Shown: positions 1 through 8,105 of the stretch, piece by piece | Layout of the letters: every line of letters starts with the position of its first letter | Position numbering within the stretch: position 1 is the stretch's first letter | From: an uncultured Bacteroides sp. | GTDB lineage: Bacteria; Bacteroidota; Bacteroidia; Chitinophagales; Chitinophagaceae | Length of the DNA stretch: 61,333 nucleotides | NCBI GenBank assembly: GCA_902168085.1 | Contig: CABHOP010000093.1 | Span: 1 to 61,333, forward strand | Reading direction: 5' to 3' | Made by a program: the position numbers and the translations under genes | Notes under the pieces: generated by a model | Seen by the model: only the letters and a program-made list of their open reading frames with translations | Told to the model about the DNA's origin: nothing | The model's database searches: none

Positions 1-1
1 G

Positions 2-211
2 GCGCTGGGCATCTATATACTGCAAAAGAAAACCGGCTTTATAAAGCTGACGGAAGCAACCTATGCCATGAAGTATGTGCCGCTGAGGCTATACTGGTGG
101 CATGTGGCGGTGATAGATGTAGCCACGTTGCTGCTGTGCATACTTTGTATGTGGCTGCCATCGTTGTATATTCGTCGCATACAGCCTGCAAGGGTACTGC
201 AATTCAAATAA
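2..211 (+). CDS. FtsX/LolC-E-type ABC transporter permease, C-terminal fragment
   Basis: Only the last 69 codons are inside the window; the gene runs in from the left edge in frame 2 and stops with TAA. The fragment has a soluble stretch ending in KYVPLRLYWWH, one hydrophobic membrane segment (VAVIDVATLLLCILCMWLP), and a short cytoplasmic tail, SLYIRRIQPARVLQFK. That tail matches the conserved end of FtsX-fold permeases (P-x6-7-R-x2-P-x2-L-x-F/Y), which work with a LolD/MacB-type ATPase to extract lipoproteins or drive export. A second full-length member lies at 32389. The GNAT-like gene starts 3 bp downstream, so the two are probably co-transcribed. The family is fairly sure; the substrate cannot be told from this piece. 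Confidence 0.7.
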   Translation, partial: ALGIYILQKKTGFIKLTEATYAMKYVPLRLYWWHVAVIDVATLLLCILCMWLPSLYIRRIQPARVLQFK

Positions 212-214
212 GCT

Positions 215-1153
215 TTGAGAAATAAAGAACAATACCGAAACATCTGTGTACAGAAACCCGGCCTGCCGGTATTTCTGCAGCATTGGTGGCTGGATGTTGT
301 AAGCGAAAACTGGAATGTTGCCATAGCGATGAAGGGCGATGTGGTAACAGGTGTATGGCCATATACTACGGAGCAAAAAATGGGCGTATCGTTGATACGC
401 ACACCCAAACTGACCCCATACATAGGCCCGCACGTATTCTTTCCTGCCGACCTGAAGGAGGTGAACCGCGATGGTTTTGAGCATGAAACCATCAGCGAAC
501 TGGTAAAGCAACTACCCGCTGCTAAAGTATGGCACATAGCCACGCAGCCGGGCTTGAAACAGGCGGGGCTATTTAAGGATGAAGGCTTACAGGTATCGGT
601 ACAGCAAACCTTTCTTATCGATTTGAAGCAGGAAGAAACAACGCTTTTTGCTAACCTGAAAGAAAGCCTGCGCCGCAATATAAAATCGGCAAATGCAGAG
701 CTGGAAATTGTAAATGATACCTCGCAACTCCATACTTTATTTGAATATCAAAAGCATACACTGAGCCGTAAAGATGTATCGCAGGCATATGGCTATGCCG
801 ATATGCAGCGGTTGATGGAAGCGGCGATTGCCAATAACAGTGCCGCATTATGGCTGGCTAAAAAGCATGGTGATATACAAGCCATGGTGTGGAACGTATG
901 GGATAAGGAGCGCAGCTATTACTTCATGGGTGCGCAAAAGCCGGGGAATGATAATTATAAAGCTATGCCCGCATTACTATGGCATTGCATAAAAGAAGCG
1001 AAGGCGCGCGGTAATACCTACTTCGATTTGGAAGGTAGCATGGATCCCGGCGTAGAGCGCTTTTTCCGCGGTTTTGGTGGCAATCGCGAATTGTATCTTG
1101 TCTTGCAGAAAAATGATTCCCTGCTGTGGAAGCTGAAACAAATGCTGCGTTAA
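215..1153 (+). CDS. GNAT/FemAB-like acyltransferase (Acetyltransf_6 type)
   Basis: 312 aa, starting at TTG just after the permease stop. The N-terminal stretch with LPVFLQHWWLDVV is typical of the two-domain FemAB/GNAT family, so a start further downstream would cut conserved sequence. The second half (about residues 145-300) holds the acyl-CoA or aminoacyl-tRNA-binding GNAT fold: LRRNIKSA, then YYFMGAQ, then YFDLEGSMDPGVERFFRGFG, the usual signature of the Acetyltransf_6 (BioF2-like) branch. Members modify cell-wall or polysaccharide precursors, but the substrate is not predictable here. No signal peptide or membrane segment is visible, so it is probably cytoplasmic. It is likely co-transcribed with the upstream permease. 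Confidence 0.7.
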   Translation: MRNKEQYRNICVQKPGLPVFLQHWWLDVVSENWNVAIAMKGDVVTGVWPYTTEQKMGVSLIRTPKLTPYIGPHVFFPADLKEVNRDGFEHETISELVKQLPAAKVWHIATQPGLKQAGLFKDEGLQVSVQQTFLIDLKQEETTLFANLKESLRRNIKSANAELEIVNDTSQLHTLFEYQKHTLSRKDVSQAYGYADMQRLMEAAIANNSAALWLAKKHGDIQAMVWNVWDKERSYYFMGAQKPGNDNYKAMPALLWHCIKEAKARGNTYFDLEGSMDPGVERFFRGFGGNRELYLVLQKNDSLLWKLKQMLR

Positions 1154-1156
1154 TCA

Positions 1157-1180
1157 GGTAAAGCCCCTTTAGGGGTTGGG
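1157..1180 (+). terminator. weak hairpin between convergent genes
   Basis: AAGCCCC and GGGGTT around a 3-4 base loop lie between the convergent transferase and SIMPL genes. There is no clear T tract, so this is a tentative terminator. Confidence 0.35.
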
Positions 1181-1183
1181 GTA

Positions 1184-1915
1184 TTAATCCAACTCATACT
1201 CCAGTCTTACCGTAATAGTGGCGGTTTTATTCTTACTGGCCGTATTAAATGCACCGCCGTAAGAATAGTCTTCGTTGCTATACTGGCCCGTTATCTGAAA
1301 CACGCCCATGCTGGCTTTGCGCAGGTTGCCCAGTTTGCTATTGGCATTATTGGCAATGGTAGTTGCACGGTTGTAAGCATCAGCAGCAGCCTTAGCCAGC
1401 AGGTTTATTTTTAGGTCCGATAATTTGGTGTAATAGTATAATGGCTCCTGCGAGCTCAGCTCGATGCCTGATTGCAGCAACTCCGTTATCTCGCGCGATA
1501 GCTTTTCCACCTTTTCCAGGCTCTTTGATTCTATTTTCACCGTTTGGCGCAGCTGGTAGCCGGTAAAGGTAGCGCCCATCTGCCTGCCATTCTGGTCATA
1601 ATTGTAGCTGAATTGCTTATCTATAACGATGGACGAGAACACGATCTCGTTGGCAGGTATCTGGCGTTTGGCAAGGTAATCGCGCACAGCCTGCTCGTCA
1701 TTTTTAAGGCTGGCATAGGCATCCTTCAGGTCCATAGAGGTGCGGGTAAAAGTGCCCGACCATACAATAAGGTCAGCTGTAAAGTTATGTTCCGAGCTGC
1801 CCAGTACATTTACCGTATTGCGTGTTTTGAATTTGTAATTGTAGGAACGGCCTATAATAAATACGCCGGCTACAATGGCCAGTGCTATGACTATAACGGC
1901 AACGGTATTTTTCAT
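1184..1915 (-). CDS. SIMPL domain (DUF541) periplasmic protein
   Basis: 243 aa. Residues 4-22 are a hydrophobic signal anchor, followed by a soluble SIMPL domain: RNTVNVLGSSEHNFTADL near the start, ten-residue helices with regular spacing in the middle, and the closing KTATITVRLEYELD strand. SIMPL proteins are surface or periplasmic proteins of loosely defined role (oxidative stress and signalling associations in other phyla). It is convergent with the transferase and is separated from grpE by a 360-bp divergent intergenic region. The start is ATG at 1915. Family assignment is firm; function is not known. Confidence 0.8.
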   Translation of the reverse strand: MKNTVAVIVIALAIVAGVFIIGRSYNYKFKTRNTVNVLGSSEHNFTADLIVWSGTFTRTSMDLKDAYASLKNDEQAVRDYLAKRQIPANEIVFSSIVIDKQFSYNYDQNGRQMGATFTGYQLRQTVKIESKSLEKVEKLSREITELLQSGIELSSQEPLYYYTKLSDLKINLLAKAAADAYNRATTIANNANSKLGNLRKASMGVFQITGQYSNEDYSYGGAFNTASKNKTATITVRLEYELD

Positions 1916-2076
1916 CTGCAGTACAGTTTAATATGAAATTAAAAAAAATGATTGATGAAAGCATATACCGGCAGGTTATATTTTATTAAATTTTACGCTA
2001 TATTTTTGTATATTTGTTATGTATGGCATGCTTTGGTTATTAGCCTGTAAGCTGTAAAAGAAACCCACTACTAATG

Positions 2077-2174
2077 CAACAAAACACAACAATTCACAAC
2101 AAACCGTCCGTTCAAATGATTGATTCTCAATAGCGGTATTTCAAAACAGCGGTTTTCACAACAAAACACAACAA
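2077..2174 (+). repeat. exact 16-bp direct repeat pair, 82 bp apart
   Basis: CAACAAAACACAACAA occurs at 2077-2092 and again at 2159-2174, each next to further CACAACAA-like variants. It lies upstream of the heat-shock pair grpE-dnaJ. A regulator site or a leader RNA element is possible. Confidence 0.7.
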
Positions 2175-2263
2175 ACTGCAACAGCGGGCTACATTTTGTC
2201 AATAACCACTGCCAAATGCCCGACATTTTGTCTAAAATAGCGATGTGGCAAAATAATTGAGCT

Positions 2264-2271
2264 TACTTTTG
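2264..2271 (+). promoter_or_regulatory. TAnnTTTG -7 element of grpE
   Basis: TACTTTTG matches the Bacteroidota -7 consensus. It ends 4 bases before the ATG at 2276, so transcription would begin at or beside that codon. No convincing -33 element is seen at the usual distance. Confidence 0.6.
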
Positions 2272-2275
2272 CACG

Positions 2276-2908
2276 ATGTTTTTTAAAAAAAAGAAGTCTA
2301 TGAGCGAAAACGCACATGAAAAAGATGAATTATTGAATAAGGATGGCGACAACCTGTCAGAAAACATAGATGCAATGGAAGAGGAAATAGCCAGGGAGCT
2401 GAACGTAGACGACAGCGTTAGCGGCATGCAGCACCTGGATGACGAACTGACTGAAGAAGGGGAAGAAGAGAAATTGAAAATGGAACTGGCAGAAGCTAAA
2501 GATAAATACGTGCGCCTGGTAGCAGAGTTTGATAATTTCCGCAAGCGCAATGCAAAAGAGCGCGTAGAACTGATACAAACTGCCGGTAAAGACGTGATAC
2601 AATCGCTGCTGGATGTGCTGGATGATAGCGAACGCGCGCAGAAACAATTGGAAACAACTACCGATATTGCCCAGATAAAAGAAGGCATCACATTGGTTTT
2701 TAATAAATTGCACCAGGTATTGCAGCATCGCGGCCTGAAGGCTATGGAAAGTAAAAACCAGCCTTTTGACGCCGACCTGCACGAGGCGATAACTGAAATA
2801 CCTGCCCCAAGCGAAGATATGGTGGGCAAGGTGATAGATGAGGTGCAGAAAGGATACTACCTGAACGATAAGCTGATAAGGCACGCAAAAGTAGTAGTGG
2901 GAAAATAA
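2276..2908 (+). CDS. grpE: nucleotide exchange factor GrpE
   Basis: GrpE releases ADP from DnaK in the DnaK-DnaJ-GrpE chaperone cycle. The protein has an acidic, variable N-terminus (to about residue 65), a long coiled-coil helix including LAEAKDKYVRLVAEFDNFRKRN (shown by positions 70-95 in the family), and the C-terminal beta-wing with GLKAMESKNQPFDADLHEAI and a closing GYYLNDKLIRHAKVVVGK. 210 aa is normal length. Two starts are possible: ATG 2276, which abuts the promoter and would be leaderless, or in-frame ATG 2300 (MSENAHE), preceded by an A-rich stretch; the second is quite plausible. It is followed by dnaJ after 54 bp, a heat-shock operon. dnaK is not in the window. Confidence 0.93.
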   Translation: MFFKKKKSMSENAHEKDELLNKDGDNLSENIDAMEEEIARELNVDDSVSGMQHLDDELTEEGEEEKLKMELAEAKDKYVRLVAEFDNFRKRNAKERVELIQTAGKDVIQSLLDVLDDSERAQKQLETTTDIAQIKEGITLVFNKLHQVLQHRGLKAMESKNQPFDADLHEAITEIPAPSEDMVGKVIDEVQKGYYLNDKLIRHAKVVVGK

Positions 2909-2962
2909 AAGGTGCAGTAGCAAGGCAGTTCTGCAGATGGCTGCCATTACTTTAAAATAACT

Positions 2963-4138
2963 ATGGCAAAAAGAGATTATTACGAGGTATTAGGTGTTGC
3001 AAAGGGTGCGAGTGCCGATGAAATAAAGAAGGCATATCGCAAGATAGCCATGCAGCACCACCCCGACCGTAACCCTGGCGATAAAGCTGCTGAAGAAAAG
3101 TTTAAAGAAGCGGCAGAAGCTTATGATGTATTGAGTAACCCCGATAAAAAGGCACAGTACGACCGTTTTGGCCATGCCGGTATGGGTGGTGCTGCCGGAG
3201 GTGGCTATGGCGGCCCCGGTGGTATGCGCATGGAAGACATCTTCCAGAATTTTGGCGACATCTTTGGCGATGATATGTTCGGCTCCTTCTTTGGTGGGGG
3301 CGGTGGCGGTCGCGGCGGTGGCCGCAGGCAGGGTTCGCGCGGTGCCAACCTGCGTGTGAAACTGAAAATGAACTTTGCAGAGATAGCAAACGGTGCCAAC
3401 AAGAAGATAAAAGTGAAGAAGTATGTGCCCTGCAATACCTGTAGCGGCAGCGGTGCAAAGGATAGCAAATCTGTACAAACTTGCGGTACCTGTAATGGTA
3501 GCGGCCAGGTAAGAAAGGTGACCAACACCTTCCTGGGGCAGATGCAGACGGTAACTACTTGCCCTACCTGTAATGGCGAAGGCACGCAGATAACTGCTAA
3601 ATGCGGCAGCTGTAAAGGCGAAGGCCGTGTATATGGAGAAGAAACCATCACGATGGATATACCGGCAGGTGTGCACGATGGCATGCAACTGAGCATGGGT
3701 GGTGCAGGTAATGCCGGTGAGCGTGGCGGCCCTCCGGGAGACCTGCTGATATTGATAGAAGAAGAAAAGCACCCGCACCTGAGGCGTAATGACTTGGATG
3801 TGATGTATCAGTTGCACTTGTCTTTCCCTGAGGTGGTGCTGGGCACGCAGGTAGAAGTGCCTACTATAGATGGTAAGGCCAAAATAAAGATACCTGCAGG
3901 TACACAAAGCGGTAAGATATTCAGGTTGAAAGGCAAAGGCTTCCCTGCATTCCAGTCTTACGAAAAGGGAGACCAACTGGTGGAAGTGAATGCATGGTCG
4001 CCACAAAACCTGACTGATGAAGAAAAGAATATGCTGGAGAAGCTGAAAAACTCTAAAAACTTCCAGCCGGGCCCTGAGGCCAAGGATATGAAGGAAGACC
4101 GCAGCTTCTTCGATAAGATAAAAGACGCATTCAGTTAA
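2963..4138 (+). CDS. dnaJ: chaperone protein DnaJ
   Basis: 391 aa Hsp40 co-chaperone that stimulates the DnaK ATPase and delivers unfolded clients. The full class A layout is visible: J domain with HPD at residues 33-35; a Gly/Phe-rich linker (about 70-115) with a long [12 protein letters not shown] run; four CxxCxGxG zinc-binding repeats between about residues 155 and 220; and two C-terminal beta-sandwich substrate domains. It is the second gene of the grpE-dnaJ operon and is closed by a strong hairpin terminator. No HrcA gene or CIRCE element is seen nearby. Confidence 0.97.
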   Translation: MAKRDYYEVLGVAKGASADEIKKAYRKIAMQHHPDRNPGDKAAEEKFKEAAEAYDVLSNPDKKAQYDRFGHAGMGGAAGGGYGGPGGMRMEDIFQNFGDIFGDDMFGSFFGGGGGGRGGGRRQGSRGANLRVKLKMNFAEIANGANKKIKVKKYVPCNTCSGSGAKDSKSVQTCGTCNGSGQVRKVTNTFLGQMQTVTTCPTCNGEGTQITAKCGSCKGEGRVYGEETITMDIPAGVHDGMQLSMGGAGNAGERGGPPGDLLILIEEEKHPHLRRNDLDVMYQLHLSFPEVVLGTQVEVPTIDGKAKIKIPAGTQSGKIFRLKGKGFPAFQSYEKGDQLVEVNAWSPQNLTDEEKNMLEKLKNSKNFQPGPEAKDMKEDRSFFDKIKDAFS

Positions 4139-4140
4139 AT

Positions 4141-4169
4141 AAAGGGGTTGATAGTTCAACCCCTTTATT
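4141..4169 (+). terminator. rho-independent terminator of grpE-dnaJ
   Basis: Eleven-base-pair stem AAAGGGGTTGA/TCAACCCCTTT with a four-base loop, directly after the dnaJ stop. Confidence 0.8.
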
Positions 4170-4249
4170 GTTAAGCTTATGTTGTTGTGGCTTAAAACCT
4201 ATAGCAGGAAAAACAACTATATTAATTTTAGCCCCACAACATATAATGG

Positions 4250-5347
4250 ATGATAAAACCGCTTACCTCATTGCGCTTTTTCTTCGCCTTCATGGTTTTT
4301 GTAAGTCACTTATGGTTTATAAAGGACGATGGTGCGGTGGCTACCCAATTATATGACCATATCTTTTCCGAAGGATATATCGGGGTGAGCTTCTTTTTCA
4401 TACTGAGCGGTTTTATTCTCAGTTACAATTATAAAGACAAGCTATTAGAGCATCGTATCAGTAGAAAGTCGTTCTGGGTAGCACGTTTCGCCCGTATTTA
4501 TCCGTTGCATTTTGTAACGCTGATGGTGGCTATCCCTTTATCATTCAGGCATGATATGCTGGAATGGACGGAACGCTTTGTAATGAACCTGTTTCTGCTG
4601 CAAAGCTTTGTGCCGTCACAGGACATCTATTTCTATTTTAATTCTGTATCGTGGAGCATTTCAGACGAGATGTTTTTCTACCTCATTTTCCCCTTCCTTA
4701 TAATAGCCTATTACAGGCCCAAAGTGTTCAATTACTGGCTGCCATTATTATTGGTACTGATGATTCCTATTGGGGTATATTTCATGAAAAGCGGCTATCA
4801 CCATAAGTTCTTTTATATAAACCCACTGCTAAGGGTAGCAGATTTTACCCTGGGCATCGTCTTGTATCACGTATATGAGCTGAGGAAGAAAATCGACTTT
4901 AAGACCACAGCAGCGGCAACAAGGGCAGAGCTATTGGCGGTATTACTGTTGCTGGCGTTTTTCCTGTTTCACGAAAATGTGCCGCAGGGCTTCCGCTATT
5001 CCTGCTATTACTGGATACCTATGATAGGTATTATTTATGTTTTCTCTTTTTCAAAGGGTGCTATATCAGCCATTTTATCAAATGATAAGCTGGTGTACCT
5101 GGGTGAAATCAGTTTTGGCTTCTATATGTGGCACATGCTGGTTATCAGGTATTTTAATTACATAGGTGCTAAAATACCGATGTTTACCCTCCATACCTCT
5201 ACACATATCCTATCTGTCATAGCAGTTTTCTTTATAGCACTTGTAGTTAGCCATTATAGCTATAAATGGCTGGAAATACCGGCTAATAAGTACCTGAAAA
5301 AGCGGCTTGCGCCACCGGCACAGCCTATGGAACCGGCAAGCAGCTGA
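4250..5347 (+). CDS. acyltransferase 3 family membrane protein (OafA/YrhL type)
   Basis: 365 aa integral membrane O-acyltransferase, probably modifying a surface polysaccharide, lipid or peptidoglycan sugar. The start MIKPLTSLRFFFAFMVFVSH carries the family motif (R-F-x-A near the N-terminus followed by a His after the first helix), then GYIGVSFFFILSGF and RFARIYPLH, all diagnostic of Acyl_transf_3. About ten transmembrane helices follow, and the C-terminus ends in a short basic, proline-rich tail. It is a single gene between the dnaJ terminator and the ribosomal operon. ATG 4250 was chosen because the overlapping ATG at 4246 is out of frame. The acceptor is unknown. Confidence 0.85.
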   Translation: MIKPLTSLRFFFAFMVFVSHLWFIKDDGAVATQLYDHIFSEGYIGVSFFFILSGFILSYNYKDKLLEHRISRKSFWVARFARIYPLHFVTLMVAIPLSFRHDMLEWTERFVMNLFLLQSFVPSQDIYFYFNSVSWSISDEMFFYLIFPFLIIAYYRPKVFNYWLPLLLVLMIPIGVYFMKSGYHHKFFYINPLLRVADFTLGIVLYHVYELRKKIDFKTTAAATRAELLAVLLLLAFFLFHENVPQGFRYSCYYWIPMIGIIYVFSFSKGAISAILSNDKLVYLGEISFGFYMWHMLVIRYFNYIGAKIPMFTLHTSTHILSVIAVFFIALVVSHYSYKWLEIPANKYLKKRLAPPAQPMEPASS

Positions 5348-5394
5348 CATTAAACTTTTTTGAGTATTGATTTTTTTAATTTTTAGGAAACCCT

Positions 5395-5402
5395 TACCTT
5401 TG
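5395..5402 (+). promoter_or_regulatory. promoter of the rpsF operon
   Basis: TACCTTTG matches the -7 consensus, with a TTG at 5367-5369 as a possible -33 element. It predicts a start near 5406 and a leader of about 97 nt. Confidence 0.65.
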
Positions 5403-5405
5403 CAA

Positions 5406-5502
5406 TCCCGAAAACTGTTCGGCCACCTGGTGGAATACAATCAGGCGTCCAAGCGTTGCTGCCGGCAGTAGGGGATTATTAATTAACTTTTTTAAATTTT
5501 TT
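5406..5502 (+). promoter_or_regulatory. structured 5' leader of rpsF-rpsR-rplI (candidate S6:S18 autoregulatory RNA)
   Basis: The leader can fold into a long closed structure: UCCC 5406-5409 with GGGA 5472-5475, ACUG 5414-5417 with CAGU 5466-5469, and CGGC 5420-5423 with GCCG 5461-5464, enclosing a CCAC/GTGG hairpin (5424-5433). Leaders of rpsF-rpsR operons in many bacteria bind the S6:S18 complex through a CCG-containing bulge. The arrangement here is suggestive, but I cannot verify the covariance. Confidence 0.4.
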
Positions 5503-5862
5503 ATGGCAACACAAAACCTTCAAAGCTACGAGCTGATGGTTATCTTCACGCCGGTACTGGCAGAAGATGATTACAAAGCTGCTCAGAAGAAGTTTGCAGA
5601 CTTCATCAAAGAAAATGGTGGCGAAATCGTTCACCAGGACTCATGGGGCCTTCGTTCACTGGCTTACCCCATTGCTAAAAAAACCACAGGTCTTTACTGG
5701 GTAGTAGAATACAAAGCTGCTTCAGATGTAAACGCTAAAATGGAGATCCAGATGAACCGTGATGAAAACATCATGCGTCACATGATCACCCGCCTGGATA
5801 AATATGCAGTGGAATACAATGGCCGCAAACGTAACAAGCTGAGCGAAGCTGCATCTGCTTAA
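5503..5862 (+). CDS. rpsF: 30S ribosomal protein S6
   Basis: 119 aa. S6 binds 16S rRNA on the small-subunit platform as a partner of S18. The start YELMVIFTPVLAEDD, the strand GGEIVHQDSWGLRSLAYPI and the late RMNRDE-like stretch (MNRDENIMRHMITRL) are the S6 signature. It is the first gene of rpsF-rpsR-rplI, with rpsR 20 bp downstream. Expression is probably under the structured leader upstream. No anomalies. Confidence 0.97.
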   Translation: MATQNLQSYELMVIFTPVLAEDDYKAAQKKFADFIKENGGEIVHQDSWGLRSLAYPIAKKTTGLYWVVEYKAASDVNAKMEIQMNRDENIMRHMITRLDKYAVEYNGRKRNKLSEAASA

Positions 5863-5882
5863 TCTTCTAAAAACAAGAAACA

Positions 5883-6149
5883 ATGGCAAAGCAAAACGAT
5901 ATTAAATTTTTAACGTCTACCCGCGTAGAAAAGCGCCAGAAGAAATACTGCCGCTTTAAGAAAATGGGTATCAAGTATATTGATTACAAAGACGCGGAGT
6001 TCCTGAAAAAATTTGTTAACGACCAAGGTAAAATGCTGCCTCGCCGTATTACCGGCAACTCGCTGAAATTTCAGCGTAAAGTGGCACATGCTGTAAAAAA
6101 GGCACGCCAAATGGCCCTGTTGCCTTATGTTACTGACCTTTTAAAATAA
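5883..6149 (+). CDS. rpsR: 30S ribosomal protein S18
   Basis: 88 aa. S18 pairs with S6 on the platform of the 30S subunit. The [14 protein letters not shown] and [20 protein letters not shown] segments are the conserved rRNA-binding core. Length is normal for Bacteroidota. It sits between rpsF and rplI with short gaps (20 and 10 bp), so one transcript is expected. Confidence 0.97.
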   Translation: MAKQNDIKFLTSTRVEKRQKKYCRFKKMGIKYIDYKDAEFLKKFVNDQGKMLPRRITGNSLKFQRKVAHAVKKARQMALLPYVTDLLK

Positions 6150-6159
6150 AAACAACCTC

Positions 6160-6606
6160 ATGCAAGTAATATTAATTAAAGACGTAGACAACCTGGGCAG
6201 TGCCCATGAGCTGGTAGAAGTAAGGCCGGGATATGCCCGCAACTACCTAATACCTCAAAAATATGCAATAGAAGCTAGCGGCAGCAACCTGAAAGTACTG
6301 GAAGAGCGCCGTAAGCAACTTGCTAAGCGTGAGGCAAAACTGATGGCTGAAATAGCTAAAGTAACAGAAGTACTGAAAGCATCTCCGGTGAAACTGGGTG
6401 CTAAAGTAGGTACCAGCGGTAAAATCTTCGGCTCTGTTACCTCTATCCAACTGGCACGCGCTATCCGCGAGCAAAAAGGATACGAGATCGACCGCCGCCG
6501 CATCAGCATCATCGACGAGGTGAAAGAAGCAGGTACGCACAAAGCGCAGATCGACTTCGGTAAAGACAACGTTCTGGAACTGGAATTTGAAGTAGTAGGC
6601 GAATAA
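6160..6606 (+). CDS. rplI: 50S ribosomal protein L9
   Basis: 148 aa. L9 has an N-terminal 23S rRNA-binding domain (MQVILIKDVDNLG, then GYARNYLIPQKYA), a long connecting helix (about 45-75), and a C-terminal globular domain with GKIFGSVTS. It is the last gene of the operon, closed by a terminator at 6626. Nothing unusual. Confidence 0.97.
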   Translation: MQVILIKDVDNLGSAHELVEVRPGYARNYLIPQKYAIEASGSNLKVLEERRKQLAKREAKLMAEIAKVTEVLKASPVKLGAKVGTSGKIFGSVTSIQLARAIREQKGYEIDRRRISIIDEVKEAGTHKAQIDFGKDNVLELEFEVVGE

Positions 6607-6625
6607 TTCACTCGCTTTCAATATT

Positions 6626-6656
6626 AAAAAGGGATACCGAAAGGTGTCCCTTTTTT
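6626..6656 (+). terminator. terminator of rpsF-rpsR-rplI
   Basis: Stem AAAAAGGGATACC/GGTGTCCCTTTTT with a GAAA tetraloop and a following T run. Confidence 0.85.
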
Positions 6657-6726
6657 AATGCAAGCATATAGACGTATTCTAATGTAAGGTGGGTATAAAC
6701 AATAATAGTACATTCAATAGGTTTTG

Positions 6727-6734
6727 TACCTTTG
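6727..6734 (+). promoter_or_regulatory. -7 element of panD
   Basis: TACCTTTG ends 7 bases before the panD ATG, implying a leader of only about 4 nt or none. Confidence 0.65.
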
Positions 6735-6741
6735 CGGCGCT

Positions 6742-7086
6742 ATGCAAATAGAAGTACTGAAGTCGAAGATACATCACGTAAAGATTACGGAGGCGAACCT
6801 GAACTATATAGGAAGCATCACCATTGATGAAGACCTGATGGATGCGGCCAACCTGATAGAGAATGAAAAGGTGCAGGTGCTGAGTATGGATAACGGCGCG
6901 CGCCTGGAAACATACGTGATACGCGGTACACGTGGCAGCGGCATGATATGCATGAACGGCCCGGCTGCACACAAGATAGCCGTAGGGCACACGGTCATTG
7001 TTATCTCTTATGCCCATATGGACTTTGAAGAGGCAAAGAAATACCAGCCATCTGTCATTTTTCCCAAAGCCGGTAATAAGCTTTAA
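6742..7086 (+). CDS. panD: aspartate 1-decarboxylase proenzyme
   Basis: 114 aa. PanD converts L-aspartate to beta-alanine for pantothenate and coenzyme A. The zymogen cleaves itself between Gly24 and Ser25 to form the pyruvoyl cofactor; that pair is present exactly at residues 24-25 (YIG-SITID) when the protein starts at ATG 6742. An upstream TTG at 6724 lies next to the promoter element and would add six residues, so it is rejected. The NGPAAH motif later in the chain is also conserved. It is the first gene of a cluster with a flippase-like membrane protein and rfaE2. Confidence 0.95.
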   Translation: MQIEVLKSKIHHVKITEANLNYIGSITIDEDLMDAANLIENEKVQVLSMDNGARLETYVIRGTRGSGMICMNGPAAHKIAVGHTVIVISYAHMDFEEAKKYQPSVIFPKAGNKL

Positions 7087-7103
7087 TCCGCTAACTTTAT
7101 AAC

Positions 7104-8105
7104 ATGAATAAAAAGACCCTGCTCACGATATTGCAATATGTCGTTTTCCTGGGGCTGGGCATTGCCATCATATTCTATATGATGGGGCAACTGTCTGAAC
7201 AAGACAAGGCAGAAATGATGGCTGCCATTAAAGGCGTGCGCCTATGGATGATGGTACCCATTGTTATAGTCGGGTTCCTGTCGCACTGGTTCAGGGCACT
7301 GAGGTGGAAGCTGATACTGGAGCCGCTGGATATTAAGCCTACTACTATCAATACATTCTTTTCTGTAATGATAGGCTATATAGCCAACCTGGCACTGCCA
7401 CGCGCAGGCGAGGTAGCCAAGTGTACCGTGCTGGCACGCTATGAAAAAGTGCCGGCCGATAAAATGATAGGTACCATAGTGGCAGAGCGTGCATTTGATG
7501 TATTGTGCCTGGGCCTTATTACGGCATTTGCATTTATAACACAAGCCGGCATCATTGGTGATTATGCGCAGGATGTATTTGGCAAGATAGCCGCAAAAAC
7601 CAATGTTTTTATATTTGTACTGGTGGCCCTGGTGTTAATGATAGCGGTGCTGGTGATGGTATACAGGCGCTTTAAAGAATCGAAAGTAGGCAGGTTTATC
7701 AAAGGGCTGGGCGATGGTGTACGCTCGATATTACAACTAAAAAAGCGTGGCATGTTCCTGCTCTATACCGCTTTGATATGGGGCTGCTACTGGTTCCTGG
7801 TGATGCTGGGTTTCTGGAGCATGGAATCGACCGAGCACCTGGGTATGCTGGCAGCACTTGTGGTGCTTATATTTGGCAGTATAGGCATGATAACCACACA
7901 GGGGGGCATTGGCGCCTATCCATACCTTGTTGGCAAGATATTATTGTTCTACGGTATTGATAAAGCATACGGACAGGCATTTGGATGGGTATCGTGGACG
8001 GTACAGACCGGCATCATTATTCTGTTAGGTGTGTTATCTTTAGTACTATTACCTGTATATAACAGAACTCCGCACAATGCACAAGACACAGTGGATAGAA
8101 AATAA
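7104..8105 (+). CDS. lysylphosphatidylglycerol synthase TM-region / YbhN-like flippase family protein
   Basis: 333 aa integral membrane protein with about eight hydrophobic helices. RALRWKLILEPL, IGYIANLALPRAGEVAKCTVLARYE and the later GGIGAYPYLVGKILL are the marks of the LPG_synthase_TM (UPF0104) family. Family members without the soluble synthase domain, as here, are thought to move lipids or lipid-linked sugars across the inner membrane. The gene begins 17 bp after panD and its last 29 bp overlap the start of rfaE2, so the three are translationally coupled. Link to lipid A core or glycolipid export is an inference from the neighbour. Confidence 0.8.
   Translation: MNKKTLLTILQYVVFLGLGIAIIFYMMGQLSEQDKAEMMAAIKGVRLWMMVPIVIVGFLSHWFRALRWKLILEPLDIKPTTINTFFSVMIGYIANLALPRAGEVAKCTVLARYEKVPADKMIGTIVAERAFDVLCLGLITAFAFITQAGIIGDYAQDVFGKIAAKTNVFIFVLVALVLMIAVLVMVYRRFKESKVGRFIKGLGDGVRSILQLKKRGMFLLYTALIWGCYWFLVMLGFWSMESTEHLGMLAALVVLIFGSIGMITTQGGIGAYPYLVGKILLFYGIDKAYGQAFGWVSWTVQTGIIILLGVLSLVLLPVYNRTPHNAQDTVDRK

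Larger units (their letters stand above)
1916..2275. other. 360-bp intergenic region with CA-rich direct repeats
   Basis: No gene is seen here. It contains a 16-bp exact direct repeat CAACAAAACACAACAA at 2077-2092 and 2159-2174, a second exact repeat ACATTTTGTC at 2191-2200 and 2223-2232 (32 bp apart), and two overlapping matches to TAnnTTTG on the plus strand (2001-2008, 2009-2016) that could start a longer grpE leader or a small RNA. Confidence 0.6.

Noticed and set aside
1166-1180. AGGGGTT at 1169-1175 and at 4143 as more ECF motif copies
   Set aside because: No TGCGTT half at 12-bp spacing follows; both lie in gene-end hairpins.
4168-4249. Short open frame between the dnaJ terminator and the acyltransferase gene
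   Set aside because: It overlaps the acyltransferase gene in another frame and has no protein-like composition.
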